From: CAYQAJ01 sp964415245
Lineage (GTDB): Bacteria > Planctomycetota > Planctomycetia > Pirellulales > Pirellulaceae
Assembly: GCA_964415245.1 (NCBI GenBank)
Contig: CAYQAJ010000260.1
Span: 1 to 7,209 of the forward strand
Reading direction: 5' to 3'
DNA: 7,209 nucleotides
The translations under genes and the position numbers were made by a program. Below the pieces are notes generated by a model. That model was not told the DNA's origin and searched no databases. It worked only from the letters and a program-made list of their open reading frames with translations. Shown here in pieces: positions 6,423 to 7,209 of this stretch. Positions within the stretch are counted from its first letter, which is position 1; each line of letters begins with the position of its first letter.

Positions 6423-7209
6423 TTATCCCTCGAAATCCGCGCGCAGGAAATCGAAGTCGCAGCCTTGGTCGGCTTGGAGGATGTGCTTCGCGACGAGCCA
6501 GCGGTAGCCGCGGCGATCTTCGGGCGTTGAGTGTCGAAGGGAATCGTCTGCTTGAGCTGCCAGTCGGCGTTCGATTTCTTCCGGCGGCACGAGGAGCTCG
6601 AGTTTTCGCGCGGCCACATCGAGCTCGATCATGTCGCCGGTTTGCACTGCCGCCAGAGGTCCGCCGGCTGCCGACTCGGGCGCGACGTGTACGATCACGG
6701 TGCCCGAGGCAGTGCCGCTGATGCGGGCGTCGCTGATGCGGACCATGTCGCGCACGCCGGCCTTGAGCAGCTTCTGCGGTATCGGCAAAAGGCCCCACTC
6801 GGGCATGCCGGGCGCACCCAGGGGTCCCGCGCCGCGGAGTACCAGCACATCGTCGGCATGGACATCAAGGTTCGGATCGTCGATTCGCGCTTCCAGATCG
6901 TCGTGGCCGTCGAACACGATGGCCCGACCGCGGTGTCGCAGCAAATTGGGCGACGCCGCGCTGCGTTTGATGACCGCGCCACCAGGTGCCAGGTTCCCAT
7001 TGAGCACGCACAACCCGCCATCGGGCCGCAGCGGCGATTCAAGCGACCGAATCACCTCTCGGTTATCGTTGCGCGCCCCCGCAAGATTCTCGGCCAATGA
7101 TTTGCCGCTCACGGTGAGGCAGCTCGTATCCAATAGCGGGGCCAGTTCGGCCAACAGCGCCGGAGCGCCGCCCGCGTATTCAAAATCCTCCATCAGAAAC
7201 GCGCCCGAC
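6423..7209 (-). CDS. IlvD/Edd family dehydratase, sugar-acid type, C-terminal part (5' end beyond window)
   Basis: The minus-strand frame stays open to the right edge, and the first visible residues, SGAFLMEDFEYAGG, are an internal IlvD/Edd motif, so the N-terminal half with the Fe-S cysteines lies outside the window. The visible part holds LNGNLAPGGAVIKRSAAS, RGAGPLGAPGMPEWG, LPIPQKLL and VRDMVRISDARISGT. The last includes the serine that acts as the active-site base in this family (6717-6719). The MPEWG/SDARxSGT wording and the RGYRW...GCDFDFL ending are more like L-arabinonate, D-xylonate and related sugar-acid dehydratases than like the branched-chain enzyme IlvD, which usually has a SDGRFSG-type motif. 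Such enzymes remove water from aldonic acids to give 2-keto-3-deoxy acids. The substrate cannot be fixed from this fragment. The membrane protein gene follows after 7 bases, so the two are probably co-transcribed. Confidence 0.88.
   Translation of the reverse strand, partial: SGAFLMEDFEYAGGAPALLAELAPLLDTSCLTVSGKSLAENLAGARNDNREVIRSLESPLRPDGGLCVLNGNLAPGGAVIKRSAASPNLLRHRGRAIVFDGHDDLEARIDDPNLDVHADDVLVLRGAGPLGAPGMPEWGLLPIPQKLLKAGVRDMVRISDARISGTASGTVIVHVAPESAAGGPLAAVQTGDMIELDVAARKLELLVPPEEIERRLAAQADDSLRHSTPEDRRGYRWLVAKHILQADQGCDFDFLRADFEG
6426..6431 (-). promoter_or_regulatory. Likely ribosome binding site of the membrane protein gene
   Basis: On the minus strand GAGGGA lies just before the stop codon of the dehydratase gene and 10 bases before the ATG at 6415. 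The spacing is slightly long but acceptable. It supports that start and suggests translation of the membrane protein from the dehydratase transcript. Confidence 0.35.

Noticed and set aside
1..7209. CRISPR arrays, tRNA or rRNA genes, insertion sequences
   Set aside because: No repeat-spacer array, no tRNA-like cloverleaf, no rRNA sequence and no transposase frame were found on either strand.

Overview
The window is GC-rich DNA with bacterial-type, tightly packed genes. Protein style (a ROK kinase with a long basic N-terminus, a Ppx/GppA phosphatase next to PPK1, a short membrane protein with a C-terminal beta-sandwich domain, a sugar-acid-type IlvD/Edd dehydratase), patchy use of Shine-Dalgarno sites and intergenic palindromes suggest a member of the Planctomycetota, perhaps Pirellulales. 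That assignment is inference from gene content; no rRNA or other marker is present.

Layout. Positions 1-264 are non-coding: a strong short hairpin at the left edge, a three-copy 11-bp-period direct repeat resembling a PhoB/PhoP (Pho box) array, and a possible leader hairpin. Then come four plus-strand genes: a ROK-family sugar kinase (265-1344), a Ppx/GppA phosphatase with a C-terminal HD-like domain (1355-2950), polyphosphate kinase 1 (2991-5108) and a SixA-type phosphohistidine phosphatase (5227-5721). Gaps of 10 and 40 bases suggest that the first three form one operon; sixA follows after 118 bases that hold a large REP-like palindrome. Facing them on the minus strand are a small three-helix membrane protein with a carboxypeptidase-regulatory-like domain (5762-6415) and, 7 bases upstream of it, the 3' part of an IlvD/Edd dehydratase that runs off the right edge (6423-7209).

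How the genes fit together. PPK1 makes polyphosphate from ATP and Ppx-type enzymes degrade it, so the plus-strand cluster is a polyphosphate module with a sugar kinase at its head and a histidine phosphatase at its tail. The Pho-box-like repeat upstream would make phosphate-starvation control sensible. The most interesting points are the non-canonical active-site residues of the Ppx/GppA protein (Val at the position of the catalytic Glu121 of E. coli Ppx), the Pho-like array, the REP-like element, and the possible metabolic link between the ROK kinase and polyphosphate.
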